Shown here piece by piece: positions 1 to 10,369 of a stretch of 64,000 nucleotides of DNA. The stretch comes from Lophium mytilinum (Eukaryota; Ascomycota; Dothideomycetes; Mytilinidiales; Mytilinidiaceae), in assembly GCA_010093605.1 (NCBI GenBank), contig MU004199.1:1123609-1187608 (forward strand), written 5' to 3'. Under the pieces are notes generated by a model. The model ran no database searches, had not been told where the DNA came from, and saw only the letters and a list, made by a program, of their open reading frames with translations. Position 1 is the first letter of the stretch; the number at the start of each line of letters is the position of its first letter. Both the position numbers and the translations under genes were made by a program.

Positions 1-86
1 GATCATCTTGCGGTGCGTCGGATGATGGGGAGAGTGGATATACCTCGGATGGTGGCTACGAATCTGAAGATGATGAAGATGGATGA
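1..86 (+). CDS. 3' end of an acidic protein (partial)
   Basis: An open frame enters from the left edge (codons counted from base 3) and stops with TGA at 84-86. It encodes 27 residues rich in Ser, Gly, Tyr, Asp and Glu and ends GYESEDDEDG. Acidic Ser/Asp tails of this kind are common at the ends of fungal nuclear or cytosolic proteins. The rest of the gene lies outside the window, so its function cannot be named. The main doubt is that 84 bases of open frame can occur by chance. The strongly biased, repeat-like composition (GYTSDGGYESED) is the reason for calling it coding. Confidence 0.5.
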   Translation, partial: SSCGASDDGESGYTSDGGYESEDDEDG

Positions 87-754
87 AGGGAACAGGCACA
101 GCAAGGTCTTTCATAGGATAAGTCTGGGAACTTGGGGCGTACGTATTTCCTGTTTCGGTGCTTGGCGTTCAGGTCATGAGATTGTGCTTTCTACAGTGCC
201 TTGCCATAGCTCTAGATATCCGTGCGCTTCCCTACGAGTGTTCGAGGGGCCCCAACCCACTATGAAAAACCGGAGGTAGCCGATACACAATTGACCTGCG
301 TACACCATGTTGACACTGGAGGAGCCTCGCGAGTTTACTAGTAGTCCAAAACATTATACTTCTGCGCTCTTATTCGGAACACTGGAAATCCAAAGAGGCT
401 GCTCAAGCAGTAGGAAATGAGTGTACGAATTTCTATGACGAGTCGTTGTACTTGATCGTTACTTCTCCCAATCAACGCCCAACCTCTCATGTGTCAAGAA
501 CAACCTCTCACGCAAGCAAGATCGATAGTCAGCCCGCGCTTTTTCCTTCTCAGTAGTTTCACACTGACAACACACGAAGTCAAATCATTCAATCGACCAA
601 ATACTTCTCACTCCATTCCAATCCACGTTATCGACATATCTTACAGCCTACGCTGAATATCACGGTTCAAACAAAACGCAACGTCTCTCACTTACACCAC
701 ACACCTCAACGGAAACCTACTCTGCTCATTTGTCTATCCAAGACCTCACCGACG
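87..754. other. intergenic region, putative promoter of the RING gene
   Basis: No supportable gene. From about 540 the sequence becomes rich in CT and CA/AC on the + strand, as in fungal 5' leaders, and leads into the ATG at 755. Confidence 0.5.
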
Positions 755-1360
755 ATGGCTTTCAGAATCCCTGAAGGAGTTAATGAGTTCGTCGTTAACC
801 ACATAATCAATATCAACGCCAGCGACATCAGCGACCCTACCGTGCCCGACGAATGCCCGATCTGCCAGGATGATTTTGACGCAAGCCATCCAGCTGTTCG
901 AATCACGAATAACGACAATTGCAGCCATGTCTTCGGTCGGCCGTGTCTGCTCAGGTGGATCATGAGCGTCAACCGTAATAAGAACAAATGTCCCATATGT
1001 CGGGCTCTTCTCTACTTGAACGTTTCGCTGAATGCTCTGCTCCGAGCCCAAGCACTTGCTGATGCTCTGGAAATACAGGGTGCAAGCTTGCAACTGCTTG
1101 GGGGATCTGGTAGAAATATTTTTGGGGGAGGTGTACCCCGGGCAAGCACTCATAGAGGAATTCGACGAGCTGCGATCGAAAGCAACAGGAATGCACACGA
1201 GAGCAGAGCACATGCACGCAATAGTAGCGGAGAGGGACGCGGAAACCGTGGAGGCCGCGGGAGCCGTGGAGTTCGCAGAAGCCACAGAAATCGCAATGAT
1301 GCGAGTGGCTACGGAGCAAACTCGACGAATCGGAGCGCGAATGCGACGAGACGCAGATGA
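755..1360 (+). CDS. RING-type zinc-finger protein, probable E3 ubiquitin ligase
   Basis: A 201-residue protein encoded in one exon. Near the N-terminus (about residues 32-85) it has a RING finger: CPIC, then NCSHVFGRPCLLRW, then CPIC. The CxHxFGxxCLxxW core is the form common in fungal RING proteins. The C-terminal third is rich in Arg, Gly, Ser and Asn with RG/RGG-like runs, which suggests an unstructured, possibly RNA- or protein-binding tail. No membrane segment or signal peptide is seen. RING proteins normally bring an E2~ubiquitin to a substrate; the substrate here is unknown. The start is the first ATG in frame. The frame is closed by TGA and no intron is needed. Confidence 0.8.
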   Translation: MAFRIPEGVNEFVVNHIININASDISDPTVPDECPICQDDFDASHPAVRITNNDNCSHVFGRPCLLRWIMSVNRNKNKCPICRALLYLNVSLNALLRAQALADALEIQGASLQLLGGSGRNIFGGGVPRASTHRGIRRAAIESNRNAHESRAHARNSSGEGRGNRGGRGSRGVRRSHRNRNDASGYGANSTNRSANATRRR

Positions 1361-2400
1361 ATAATGCGGATTGTTGGATGTTTAACGATGTATACTGGAG
1401 CGGGCACGCGCGCCGGTTTCTTCGAGGCACAGTTGAGCCTATCACTCGCTACTTGGTACGCTACATTAATTCATTCCTTCGCAGCATCTAACAGCATCAG
1501 TGATTCTTTGAGGACAGTCGATACCTCGCATGCCTCTACAAGCAACAACTACTTGGGTACATGACCGTTTTCAGGTGGCCGAGGTAGTCTAGATGTTGTC
1601 AGTATTACTCTTCTAGTGGAATATCAGATGCTCTCAGAAGCTTTCCCATGCCCATACATGCTTGCGATACAGACTAGCTCATCGTACCCACCAAGACTTA
1701 TACTTCGTGTTCATTTATCGTCGACTTCCACTCCATTTCTCGCTGCATCTGCTTGTTAGTCGTCTCGTGAGACAGTCACGCTGGGAGTGAAGCAAGTGGC
1801 ACACTCTTCAACCCCTCTGTTTCGGGTATACCTGTATCCCTCTGCTTGAGTTACTTCAACGAAGTTTCATATAGCCCAAAGTGAAGAGTATCTATCTTGT
1901 TCAGATTTCCGAAAATATCTTCCAGCAACCGAAGCAGTTGGATACACGTGTATGCTCCCAGAGACTAGACCAATCACTTTTCTCACTGATAGCATACAAA
2001 GTTCCGATGGTAGATGCGCGCGTTATACGATGAGACGACTTGAAGCGAGGGAGAGAGAGAGAGAGCTCGTGGACTTGAGAATGCTCACCAAGCAGATTCT
2101 TACCCTAACCTCCTCTTTGACACGCATTGGCCCATCATAAAGAGCGGTTTGACCGAATCAAATGCATATCCCATACCAGAAAACTACCCACGTCCCATGC
2201 TATGCAATGCAACCCGATAACGCCGACCCGATCCCGCTAAGCAATTCCCAATGCCACAAAGACAGCATCAACCCTGATAGCCATACGCCCAAATATCCGG
2301 TGCATAAGCCTCCGTCAATCGCTTGTCTTCCCCAAACCTGTTTGCAATAACACATTAGCCTGTATACCATCACCCAACTCCACACCCCATCCAATCTCAC
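1361..2400. other. intergenic region
   Basis: No gene with supportable coding character. A short GA run (GAGAGAGAGAGAG) lies near 2050. The rest looks like ordinary 3' and 5' flanks. Confidence 0.5.
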
Positions 2401-2796
2401 TCACTTCTCCTGCCACTTCACAAACCCCCCCTCCAGCACAACCACCTGCTGCTTCACGCCCTCCTCCTCCTTCGCCTCCCTCTCCCTCTCTTCCTCCTTC
2501 CTCCTCTCCCGCAGATACCGCAACGCCGCACTCGGTCCCCGCTGCTGGCTCAGCGCGCAATGGAACACCACCGTCTGCTTATCCCTCAGCACGCGCAGCA
2601 GCTCAGGCAACCGGTAGTCGAGCGTGTTGCTAGGGATGTGCGTGCTGCCGGCGATGTGGCCGCCGACGTGGTCGGAGTCGCGGACGTCGACGATGGCGAG
2701 GTGGGGTGGCAGCGGGGGCGGGGAGGCGGAGAGGAGGTGTTGGGAGAGGTCGTCGCGGGTTATGCGGCCGATGTCGCTGATAGTGTAGAAGGACAT
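2401..2796 (-). CDS. rhodanese-fold Cdc25/arsenate-reductase-like phosphatase
   Basis: A 131-residue single-domain rhodanese-like protein. Visible landmarks are the IVDVRDSDHVGGHI motif that begins the fold, and the active-site loop HCALSQQR, which fits the HCx5R signature of Cdc25-type phosphatases and arsenate reductases. Size and layout match fungal Ych1/Ibp1/Arc2-like proteins, which act on phospho-substrates or arsenate. A Lys/Glu-rich insert (RERRKEEEREREAKEEE) precedes the final GGFVKW motif. The chosen ATG is at 2796. An ATG further upstream would add eight residues (MRSTPRIK) and is less likely. Substrate specificity cannot be read from the sequence. Confidence 0.85.
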   Translation of the reverse strand: MSFYTISDIGRITRDDLSQHLLSASPPPLPPHLAIVDVRDSDHVGGHIAGSTHIPSNTLDYRLPELLRVLRDKQTVVFHCALSQQRGPSAALRYLRERRKEEEREREAKEEEGVKQQVVVLEGGFVKWQEK

Positions 2797-3188
2797 TTTG
2801 ATCCTGGGGGTGCTCCGCATGTGGTGAGGAGTGGTGGTTGAAGGGGTGGAGTTTGAGGTTCAGGGTCCAGCGGATTTTGGGTCACGTGATCACTCATCAT
2901 CTTCCCCCTTTTACGGTTAGTCAACGGTATCTCCATGCTTCAGTATCCGGGTACAGCCAAAACCAGACAGAAAGTAGTTAAGCGAGAGGAGAATCTGTCA
3001 CTGAGTGCTGGGTATCACAGCCGCTTCTGCATCGAAGACAAATTTGAAGTGACGATAGGATTGAATACACAGCTTCCATCCTGCAATTTTTCAGGACGTA
3101 GACCAGCATCCTTAGTACAGTTTTCGAGGCTTTCTATGTCCGGAGCCCGACAGAGATTACACGGATCTGATTTGTTTTAAGCGCCAGC
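2797..3188. other. intergenic region between two minus-strand genes
   Basis: This stretch holds the promoter of the rhodanese gene and the 3' flank of the crotonase gene. It contains a CACGTGAT block near 2883. No gene is seen. Confidence 0.4.
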
Positions 3189-4069
3189 TCACAGCTTCGA
3201 CGCTTTCCACTTCGGCTTCCTCTTCTCCACAAACGCATTAACCCCCTCCCTCATGTTATCTCCCGCCAATAGCCTCGGATACCAAAGCTCCTGCCATAGC
3301 CTCGTTCCCTCTTCCGCGCCCACCCCTTCCCAGCCAATCTTGACGCCTTCTCGACTCACAATGACTGCGTCGGGGCTATTCTCCGCAATCAACTTCGCCA
3401 TCGCTACAGCGCCACCTACCACATCGTCCACAACCTTGTTGATCAGACCCCATTCCGCCGCCTCTTTCGCCGGTACCACGCGCCCCGTCAGCGCCATCTC
3501 CATCGCCCGCGGCCGCCCAATTGTCCGAACAAGGCGCGGCAGTGCACCCGCAATGGCAACGACGCCGCGCTTGACTTCAGGGAGGGCAAAGGTAGCCGTG
3601 GGTGAGGCCAGGACCATGTCGCAATTTATGATTATCTCACAGCCGCCCCCAAAACAGATACCGTTGACGGCTGCAATGACGGGCTTGAGGCCAGTACGAC
3701 GGGAGAGGGCACCAAAACCGGAGGCGGGCATCGGGCGTGGGGAGGAGGATTTGTTCTGGGTGTCCCATTCTGCAGAAATGTTAACATGATGACCTTTTGT
3801 GCATCTGGGGAAATAGTACCTTTTAGGTCTGCTCCAGCGCAAAATGCGCGTCCTTTGCCCGTTATGATTCCCACACTCAGTCCCGGCTCTTCGTCCATCC
3901 ATTGCCATACATCGTGGAGCTCGGCATGGCCATTGCTGTTGATGCTGTTGAGTGCCTTAGGTCGGTTGAGGGTGACGAGGAGGATATTGGGAGACGGATA
4001 GGAGAGCTCTGCGTCTTTAATGGGAGGAGGGTTTTTGGCGAACTTTGGAGTCCAGTTTATGGGTGCCAT
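3189..4069 (-). CDS. peroxisomal enoyl-CoA hydratase/isomerase (crotonase family)
   Basis: Exons on the minus strand are 4069-3820 and 3769-3189. The 50-bp intron (3819-3770) has donor GTACTA and acceptor TGCAG and is phase 1. The 276-residue product has the crotonase landmarks: FCAGADLK (about residues 76-83, oxyanion hole), NGICFGGGCE (119-128), and the FALPEVKRG segment that carries the catalytic acid in many members. The last three residues are SKL, a canonical PTS1, so the protein should go to peroxisomes. The likely reaction is hydration of 2-trans-enoyl-CoA, or isomerisation, in fatty-acid or branched-acid beta-oxidation; the exact substrate is not readable. A CCTCGG core lies 115 bp upstream of the ATG, the element bound by FarA/FarB-type regulators, one of which is in this window. 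Confidence 0.92.
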
Positions 4070-4183
4070 TGCGTCTCAAGGCGGGTCGGTGTGGTTGGAG
4101 CTATCCAGGTAGACAGCTTGATGATGTGCAGCCATGATGGAGTGCTTGCGGGGAGACTGTGGGGAAGTTGATTTGAAGAAACG

Positions 4184-4189
4184 CCGAGG
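4184..4189 (-). promoter_or_regulatory. CCTCGG core upstream of the crotonase gene
   Basis: The minus strand reads CCTCGG here, 115 bp upstream of the ATG at 4069. CCTCGG is the established core for FarA/FarB (CTF1alpha/beta) activators of fatty-acid genes. A single hexamer can occur by chance (about once per 2 kb on two strands), so this is suggestive only. Confidence 0.4.
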
Positions 4190-5420
4190 CTCACGAAAGG
4201 AGCGGAGGAGCTTTTCCTGGCCCAAGCTTCAACATCACTTCGCCATCACCAACGACGTTCGGAATTTTAACGCAGCACTACCGGATCAACAAGTCGAACA
4301 GTGGCTTTGTCATATTCTCGCTGTGGACGAAACAGTGGTCTTTCCTGTAGCTTCGGCGGGCACATTGTGGCGGACTTTCCTTGATAATATGCTTTATCGA
4401 AAGCCAATTGGAGTAAGTAGACGATACAAAATGGCAGACTAAAAGAGGTATTCCACTTCATTATCGGTCCTGAGGATGGAGAAGGTAAGATAGCTTTCAA
4501 ACCCAGCACCATACTCGCACGTACTGTACGCAGTCCTGTAGCATTTCAGCCTCTTCCGAATCCCGTTTTACCGCATTACTATGGGCTATCTCACTTCACT
4601 GTTAAGCTAAGCTTGGAGGCATAGTGAACGCTAGGGAACAAGAATTCAAAGGCTCCATATGGTATCATTCATGGTTCAATTGCAGCTTCAGTCGCGCGCA
4701 AAGTCGTTCTCTACAGCCTCCATCTACCAAGATTATCCAAGATACCCTGTCAATTGCGTGCTTCCCCTCAGCCCAATGTCGACACATCATCCAAATCCTA
4801 TTCGTCAATGAGGCCATTCAGAGCCTGGAACATCTGTACCTCCGATCGATGGGTCTGGGTCACCTATCACCCAGTTCCGCTCGATGCTCCTCACTGGTCT
4901 CGCTCTCATTTCCCCATTTGCAAGTAACATTCACTCCACCTGCATCCAGGATTGCGATTAGGACCTCCAAGAAAGTAGTATCCCCCAGGCACAATGGTCC
5001 ACATTGCGTAAGGCGTGACTTTGCTTACCAACGACATGGCCCAATCTGCTTTCTCTATTGCAATGCTCCGAAACCGAGCCGTAAACAAGATACGCGAAAA
5101 GAAAGAATAAGATAATCGCAACCACAAATGCTCCCCGGAACTACACCACTACGCGTGTTCTCGTGATGTCAAACCCGTATCAAACCCCTCTTTCCCCACG
5201 TTCACGCCATACAGCCCAGCTATTCATCAATCCTTCCAGGCAACTATTCCATCCAGTCATAGCAGACGCCACAGGAACTTTACAAAAGATCAATGCCGAC
5301 TATCCGGGTCAGTGTCGATGCTGCAGGAATATAAGTAGTCCCTGTGAGAATGCCTTCTTCGCTCGTAACTCTGCAGGAGACCCATTGAGAATACCCCAAC
5401 GACTATACGAATCCGCAAAC
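4190..5420. other. divergent intergenic region
   Basis: About 1.2 kb between the divergently transcribed crotonase and dioxygenase genes. Open frames here lack any recognisable domain and coding bias. It is probably shared promoter and leader sequence. Confidence 0.5.
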
Positions 5421-6717
5421 ATGGCACCCTCCGCAGTTGAGCCCGCTATTGATATCGAAGCCAAGAAGCTCAGCTTGAAGAGTGGACCGTTGAAGTCAGC
5501 AGGTCTATTAGACAAGTTCGAGCAAGACAATGTAACTCCTGTTATCGGAACCGAATTCCCTAAGGCCAATCTCGTGGAATGGCTCAATGCACCCAACTCC
5601 GACGAACTCATACGTGATTTGGCAATCAAGAGTGAGTACAAAGTCGCCAGCACTTCCCCAAAGTTCTTCTTCGCCAACATGAAGCACGCATCACTAACAC
5701 CGCTCAGTCTCCGAACGTGGCGTCGTTTTCTTCAGAGCTCAAGACAACCTCACTAACGAGCTCCAAAAGACTCTCATCAACCGTCTCGGCCAGCTCACAG
5801 GACGCCCCTCGGCAAACACGCTCCACATCCACCCCATTCTTAACCCTGAGCGTGAACTCGGTGGCGACGACCCAGAAATCAGCACCATCAGCTCCGTGCA
5901 GCACAAGAAAATTTACTCCAACACACAGCTGGATGTCAGCACGAAGAAGCAAACCAGCGCAGTATGGCACAGCGATATCGCATTCGAGCCCGTGCCAGCT
6001 GATTACACGAGCCTTCGTCTAACGCAGCTACCCAACACTGGCGGAGGTATGTCTTAAAATCTCTTATTACCCCTCTCTCCTAATTCTTATCAACCTCACC
6101 CCCAAACCTAACAGACCCCTAGACACCCTCTGGGCCTCCGGGTACGAGCTCTACGACCGCCTCTCCGCCCCCTACCAAGCCTTCCTCTCCTCCCTCACCG
6201 CGACCTTCGCCCAGCCCGGCTTCAACGCCGTCGCCGAGCGCGGCGGCTTCAAGCTCTACGACAAAGCGCGCGGCGCGCCCGAAAACGTCGGCGCCGAGCT
6301 CAAAGCCGTGCACCCTGTCGTGCGCACCAACCCGGTAACAGGCTGGCGCAGTTTGTTCCCTGTCGGTGGGCACGTCAAGTACGTCAACGGCGTGACGGAG
6401 CAGGAGAGCAAGAGCTTGCTGGACTGGTTCTTGAAGCTGTTGGTCGATAACCATGACTTGCAGGTTAGGTTTAGGTGGAGGAATGCGAATGATATTGGTG
6501 AGTGATCCCGATGCGTTCATGTGAATGTGGAGTAAAAGGGAACTTGCTAATTTGGGGTTTAGCGATCTGGGATAATCGTAGCGTGTTCCATACGGCTACC
6601 TACGACTATGAGGGCCTGGGCGACCGCTTCGGGAATCGGGCGGTTGGGCTGGGCGAGAGGCCGTTTTTGGACCCGAGTAGTATTGGGAGGAGGGAAGCGC
6701 TTGCTGCGAAGGCGTAG
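5421..6717 (+). CDS. TauD/Jlp1-type Fe(II)/2-oxoglutarate-dependent dioxygenase
   Basis: Four exons: 5421-5631, 5708-6046, 6123-6497 and 6563-6717, giving 359 residues. All three introns are phase 1 and 65-76 bp, with donors GTGAGT, GTATGT and GTGAGT. The product has the TauD layout: ERGVVFFRAQ near residue 73, the metal-binding WHSD (H158, D160), NPVTGWRSLF, and DNRSVFHTATYDY (distal His about 318), followed by the Arg-containing segment expected to hold 2-oxoglutarate. Yeast Jlp1 is the characterised relative; it releases sulfite from sulfonates or sulfate esters, so a role in using organic sulfur is likely. Related fungal paralogs act on other substrates, so sulfonate is an inference. The ATG at 5421 begins the conserved N-terminal segment. 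Confidence 0.92.
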
Positions 6718-7094
6718 GGAGATGTAGAAATCCAATTGTGCATCGGGATATTGTGAGGTTGATTTGCATATCCCATTTCTTGATATTGCACTTTGGTAGG
6801 ACGACGTAATGTGATTTGCACCCCTTATACATATTGCCCTCTTATGAGCTCATTTTTGACCAAGCTTGGTTGTTCTGGCATACCGAATTGAAGCTGAATT
6901 AATCTTTCTTACGAGTTCATTTTTGTGTTGCGTCCGCCACCCCAATATTATGCAGAACAGGAGCCATGATTTTTCCGCTATGCAATCTCATTGACAACGA
7001 CGACTATTCTTCGTACTAACGATACAACCCGCAGCGTCTCCCCTCTTCCCCCTCTTTTCTTCCCTAAAGCTTTATTCCTCTGCCCTAATGCGCT
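6718..7094. other. convergent 3' flanks
   Basis: An AT-richer spacer between the tail-to-tail dioxygenase and isomerase genes. No gene is seen. Confidence 0.5.
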
Positions 7095-7580
7095 TCAATT
7101 CGCAAAATTCTTCGTCTCGTGATCCATAATCGCCTGCACCTTCGCAGCACTCGGACTACTCGTATCAAACCTATACCCCAAATACTCCTTCGCTAACCTC
7201 CTCGCCAACTCTATCCCTACTACCCGCTCCCCCATACACAGCACCTGTGCATCATTACTCAGCACCGCCCGCTCCACACTGAAACTGTCATGTGCCGTCA
7301 CCGCTCGAATCCCGGGCACCTTGTTCGCTGAGATAGCCACACCAAGACCAGTTCCACAGATGAGGATCGCGCGGTCCGCCGCGCCCGAGGTGATGAGCTT
7401 AGCGGCGTCGACGGCGATGTGCGGGTAAGCCGTTTTATCAGAGGAAGCGGGGACGCCGACGTCGGTGACGGAGGCGACGAGGGGGTTCTTTTCGAGGTCG
7501 GCTTTGATGGCCGCTTTGTAGGAGACGCCGGCTTCGTCGCTGCCGATGGCGATGCGGAGGGGCTTTGGGTCGGTGGACAT
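7095..7580 (-). CDS. RpiB/LacAB-family sugar-phosphate isomerase
   Basis: A 161-residue single-exon protein with the ribose/galactose isomerase fold. Landmarks are IAIGSDEAG at the N-terminus, the phosphate-binding and catalytic loop [14 protein letters not shown], and [26 protein letters not shown]. Known family reactions are ribose-5-P/ribulose-5-P isomerisation (RpiB) and tetrulose/erythrose-4-P isomerisation (EryI/DerI). The long [21 protein letters not shown] stretch looks more like the latter group. The first loop reads SDEAG, where many bacterial RpiB proteins have SDHAG. The ATG at 7580 puts the first beta strand at the usual distance; the frame is open for ten more codons upstream without an ATG. 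Fungal RpiB is generally thought to be of bacterial origin. Confidence 0.88.
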   Translation of the reverse strand: MSTDPKPLRIAIGSDEAGVSYKAAIKADLEKNPLVASVTDVGVPASSDKTAYPHIAVDAAKLITSGAADRAILICGTGLGVAISANKVPGIRAVTAHDSFSVERAVLSNDAQVLCMGERVVGIELARRLAKEYLGYRFDTSSPSAAKVQAIMDHETKNFAN

Positions 7581-7632
7581 CGTGACGTAGGGTCGTAGAT
7601 AGTTTAGCAACTGTCACGTTATGGGTGTTTTG

Positions 7633-7896
7633 CTAAAGCTGGCTCGTATCGTAGGTCGTGTTCTTCTTTTGGAATCTGGAGAGGGAGGAGCGAGAGGCGA
7701 TCGTTTTGCCGTCGACTGTGCGTTCGGCGCGATACTCGTATGGCTTGGTGGTCAACGATATAGAGGCTGTGCTAGACGCAGCGTTGGGTCGTTCAAGGAG
7801 CTTAGTCTTGCCGGTGTCGTGGAACGTGACTTTCTCGAAGGCGTGCGAGGCTGTGGTTTTGAGTTCGAGGGAGAGCTGGATGCGGTTTGCGGCCAT
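7633..7896 (-). CDS. small open frame of unknown function
   Basis: An ATG-initiated frame of 87 codons, basic and Ser/Thr/Lys-rich, with no recognisable domain, signal peptide or membrane segment. It ends only 52 bp before the start of the isomerase gene on the same strand. That is very tight for two separate fungal genes, and no splice pair that would join them in frame was found. It may be a real small gene, an upstream open frame in the isomerase leader, or chance. Confidence 0.22.
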   Translation of the reverse strand: MAANRIQLSLELKTTASHAFEKVTFHDTGKTKLLERPNAASSTASISLTTKPYEYRAERTVDGKTIASRSSLSRFQKKNTTYDTSQL

Positions 7897-9566
7897 GATT
7901 AGTAGCGCGGTGAGGAGTCGTCTTTATGCGGGCCGTGGTCTCGCAGTGAGGCAATGGGGTAGAGGGGAAAAGAGCACGCATGCCTCGAGACGGGGCAACC
8001 GGGGAGACGAATACGGCATCCCGCTCGGGTATTGCTGCACCGTGTCTCCACTGAAAGCAAGGAAAATCTGGGGAACCTGGGCCCGAGCTGTGGCTTTATC
8101 CAGAGCGCTGTGGACTTCGTCCTTCCTTCATACCCCCTTTTGTCCGTCATGCCCAGGTGGTAATGAACTTATCTACTAACTCGACAGCAAACCACTTATT
8201 GCCCTGTTCATTGCGATAGCCATTGTGATGTCTGTTGTGATTGAAAACGCTTGATGGGTGCGGTTTGGCTCCTGAGCCGTCTGCAGTGAGCTTCGATGAT
8301 CGTTCTCCTGGAGCGCGCAGGACCGAGGCAGTGCAGAAGCATACGGTAGGTACTCGCGGCCTCTTGAAGGCAGTATTGAGAGGGCTGAGTAGGTTGGAGT
8401 TCGAATCTGGCACTTTTCTAAGTCTGCAGGCCCGTCAGGCTCGATTTTTCCTCCCTCCAGCCTCTCGACCCCACCCCTATCTTTCCATTAGCACCAGCTC
8501 TTCTTTCCACAACTTCTTGAAAAATACTAGTTGACCAGGCGAATCACGTCCCGGTTTCGGATCTTGTCTGCGAGGTGTCGTTGTTGAGTTATCCCTGAGA
8601 AGGTGGTTGGCCCCGAAAACTCGAAACAGGCCGCTGCGGCCATTAGGCGTTCAACACTTCGGGCCCTCGTAGCGGCCAAGAGTTTCCGGAAGGAGATGGG
8701 CGGTGGCAGGAGCAATGTTCCGGAAAAACCTCATCCGCCGAACTCAATTTTTCGAGTCTCCCGCCGTCAAATGCGCGTTTTCGCGAATAAGTCTACAACC
8801 ACACCTCGTAGTACAAATCTGAAAGCAGGACGTTGTTCGCCTAGCGAAGTAGTATTTATGAGGAAGTGGTTGGGTAGTGCGTGCTTCATTTCACCGGGCT
8901 AGAGGGGGGTCTACAGGACTCCACACTTTTTCCAGACCCTCACGGCTGCCAAGAGTTGCCCGATGGAGAAGGGCACGTGGTGAGCAGGCGCGAAGGCGCG
9001 AGGACGACGAACGGCATCACTACGGGACTTCGACAGCCTCAACGACATCTCCCACTTGTCAAATCTCTGCTTTAGAAATGGAGGGGAGTGTCCCTAGCCC
9101 TCCAACGACTCTTTCACCCGCTCGATGTCAATGGGCAACAATCCCGAACACGACGAACGCGCGAATACGAACGGCAGGCCTCGGCGAGGACACACAGGCA
9201 ACCTTCATAAGTCACATCCATTGGAACGTTCGTACGGATATCTGATCAATTGACGAAAATAGAGAAGAGGGAGCACCCACGGCCGCCATAGAAGGAGGCA
9301 TTTCCCGACGAGCAACTAGAAGTCCACCCGCCCCAAATATGTGTGCGAACACCACCCTTTCCATGGCTAGCCCTTCGACACAGGGACCTGAACCTGTCAA
9401 TAATAACAACTGTAACGATCCATAGAAAGGCGCATATGTATACGACTATGGCGAACTGTTCGGACTTCGGAGAATCCTCAAGGAGGATTTTACGTTGAAT
9501 GAAAGGGGCTTGGTCACGGTGGGGATGAAATCTGTGAGGACTGTGCGGTATCTTCGACTACCTACG
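7897..9566. other. gene-free region
   Basis: About 1.7 kb with only short, domain-less open frames on both strands. A B-box-like AGTTCGAATC occurs near 8400, but no tRNA fold can be drawn around it. Confidence 0.45.
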
Positions 9567-9797
9567 TACAGTACTAGACCATGAGTCCGGGCACATGGAC
9601 TCATTTCAGCTTAGGGCCAACTTGCTCACTCGACACCACTGTCAAGGGTAGCCTAGCTGCTGAGCAGCTAAGTAGTCAAGAGGCAGTCTAATTCACACTG
9701 CTTGAACCTCGAAGTCACCCTTGGATCATCAAAACCCTGCGGCGGAACCTCCAGCAGTGGCGAGCCAGTGTGCCCAGACTTGTGGCCTGTTACTGTA
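9567..9797 (+). mobile_element. Tc1/mariner-like MITE, copy 1
   Basis: A 231-bp non-coding element with imperfect terminal inverted repeats of about 35 bp. The left end reads TACAGTACTAGACCATGAGT. The right end, reverse-complemented, reads TACAGTAACAGGCCACAAGT. The ends follow the TA|CAGT...ACTG|TA pattern of Tc1/mariner elements with TA target duplication. The whole length is similar to the copy at 54307-54527 in opposite orientation, including an internal block with GACTGCCTCTTGACTA and GCTCAGCAG. There is no transposase, so it would have depended on a partner elsewhere. Many transition differences between copies are consistent with age or RIP. Confidence 0.8.
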
Positions 9798-10369
9798 GTC
9801 TAATTTCTCTTAGCTCCACCGCCTTCAGGGCGCTTTTGACAATCCATTTTTTAGTAATTGTGGTTGTAAGAAAGACATCTACTACCCTAAATAAGAGACT
9901 TGAGTGACACCCCACACTTTGTCCTTTTCACACAACACTCTCGAACAACGCTCCCGGTGTAGAGGGCGAGACCAAAAAAGGCTTATGAAGGAACTACCAC
10001 GGGTACAGTGGTATGTATGTAGTATCCCGGTATCCTTTCTACGAAGTTGTATCCGAAGGTATTTGCAGCTAAAAGGCGCCGAGTTTGTCCAAGGTGCCTC
10101 TCACAGTTTGCTTTGAGATCTCTGACCGTAGACAGGATTCTACCCTTGTAGTCATGGAGAGGAAGACGACGAGGCGGGATGTACGCAGTGTTCACTCCTC
10201 GTCCCCGAGTTGGACCTCATTTCGTTGATTCTATGGATCCTCGCAACTGTTTGTGGCACTACGGACGGGAGGCACTTTAGAACCGATAGATCAATAGAAG
10301 ACTTCCAGGGGGTCGAATATAGATGGAACGATGCCGGAGCAGGATGCTATAACGATTTCTAGCCGATTT
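9798..10369. other. gene-free region
   Basis: Spacer between the MITE and the 3' end of the next minus-strand gene. Nothing further can be supported. Confidence 0.4.

Noticed and set aside
3253-3789. Plus-strand open frame of 178 codons
   Set aside because: Antisense shadow of the crotonase exon 2.
8340-8425. tRNA gene suggested by AGTTCGAATC
   Set aside because: T-stem bases do not pair and no A-box or acceptor stem could be placed.
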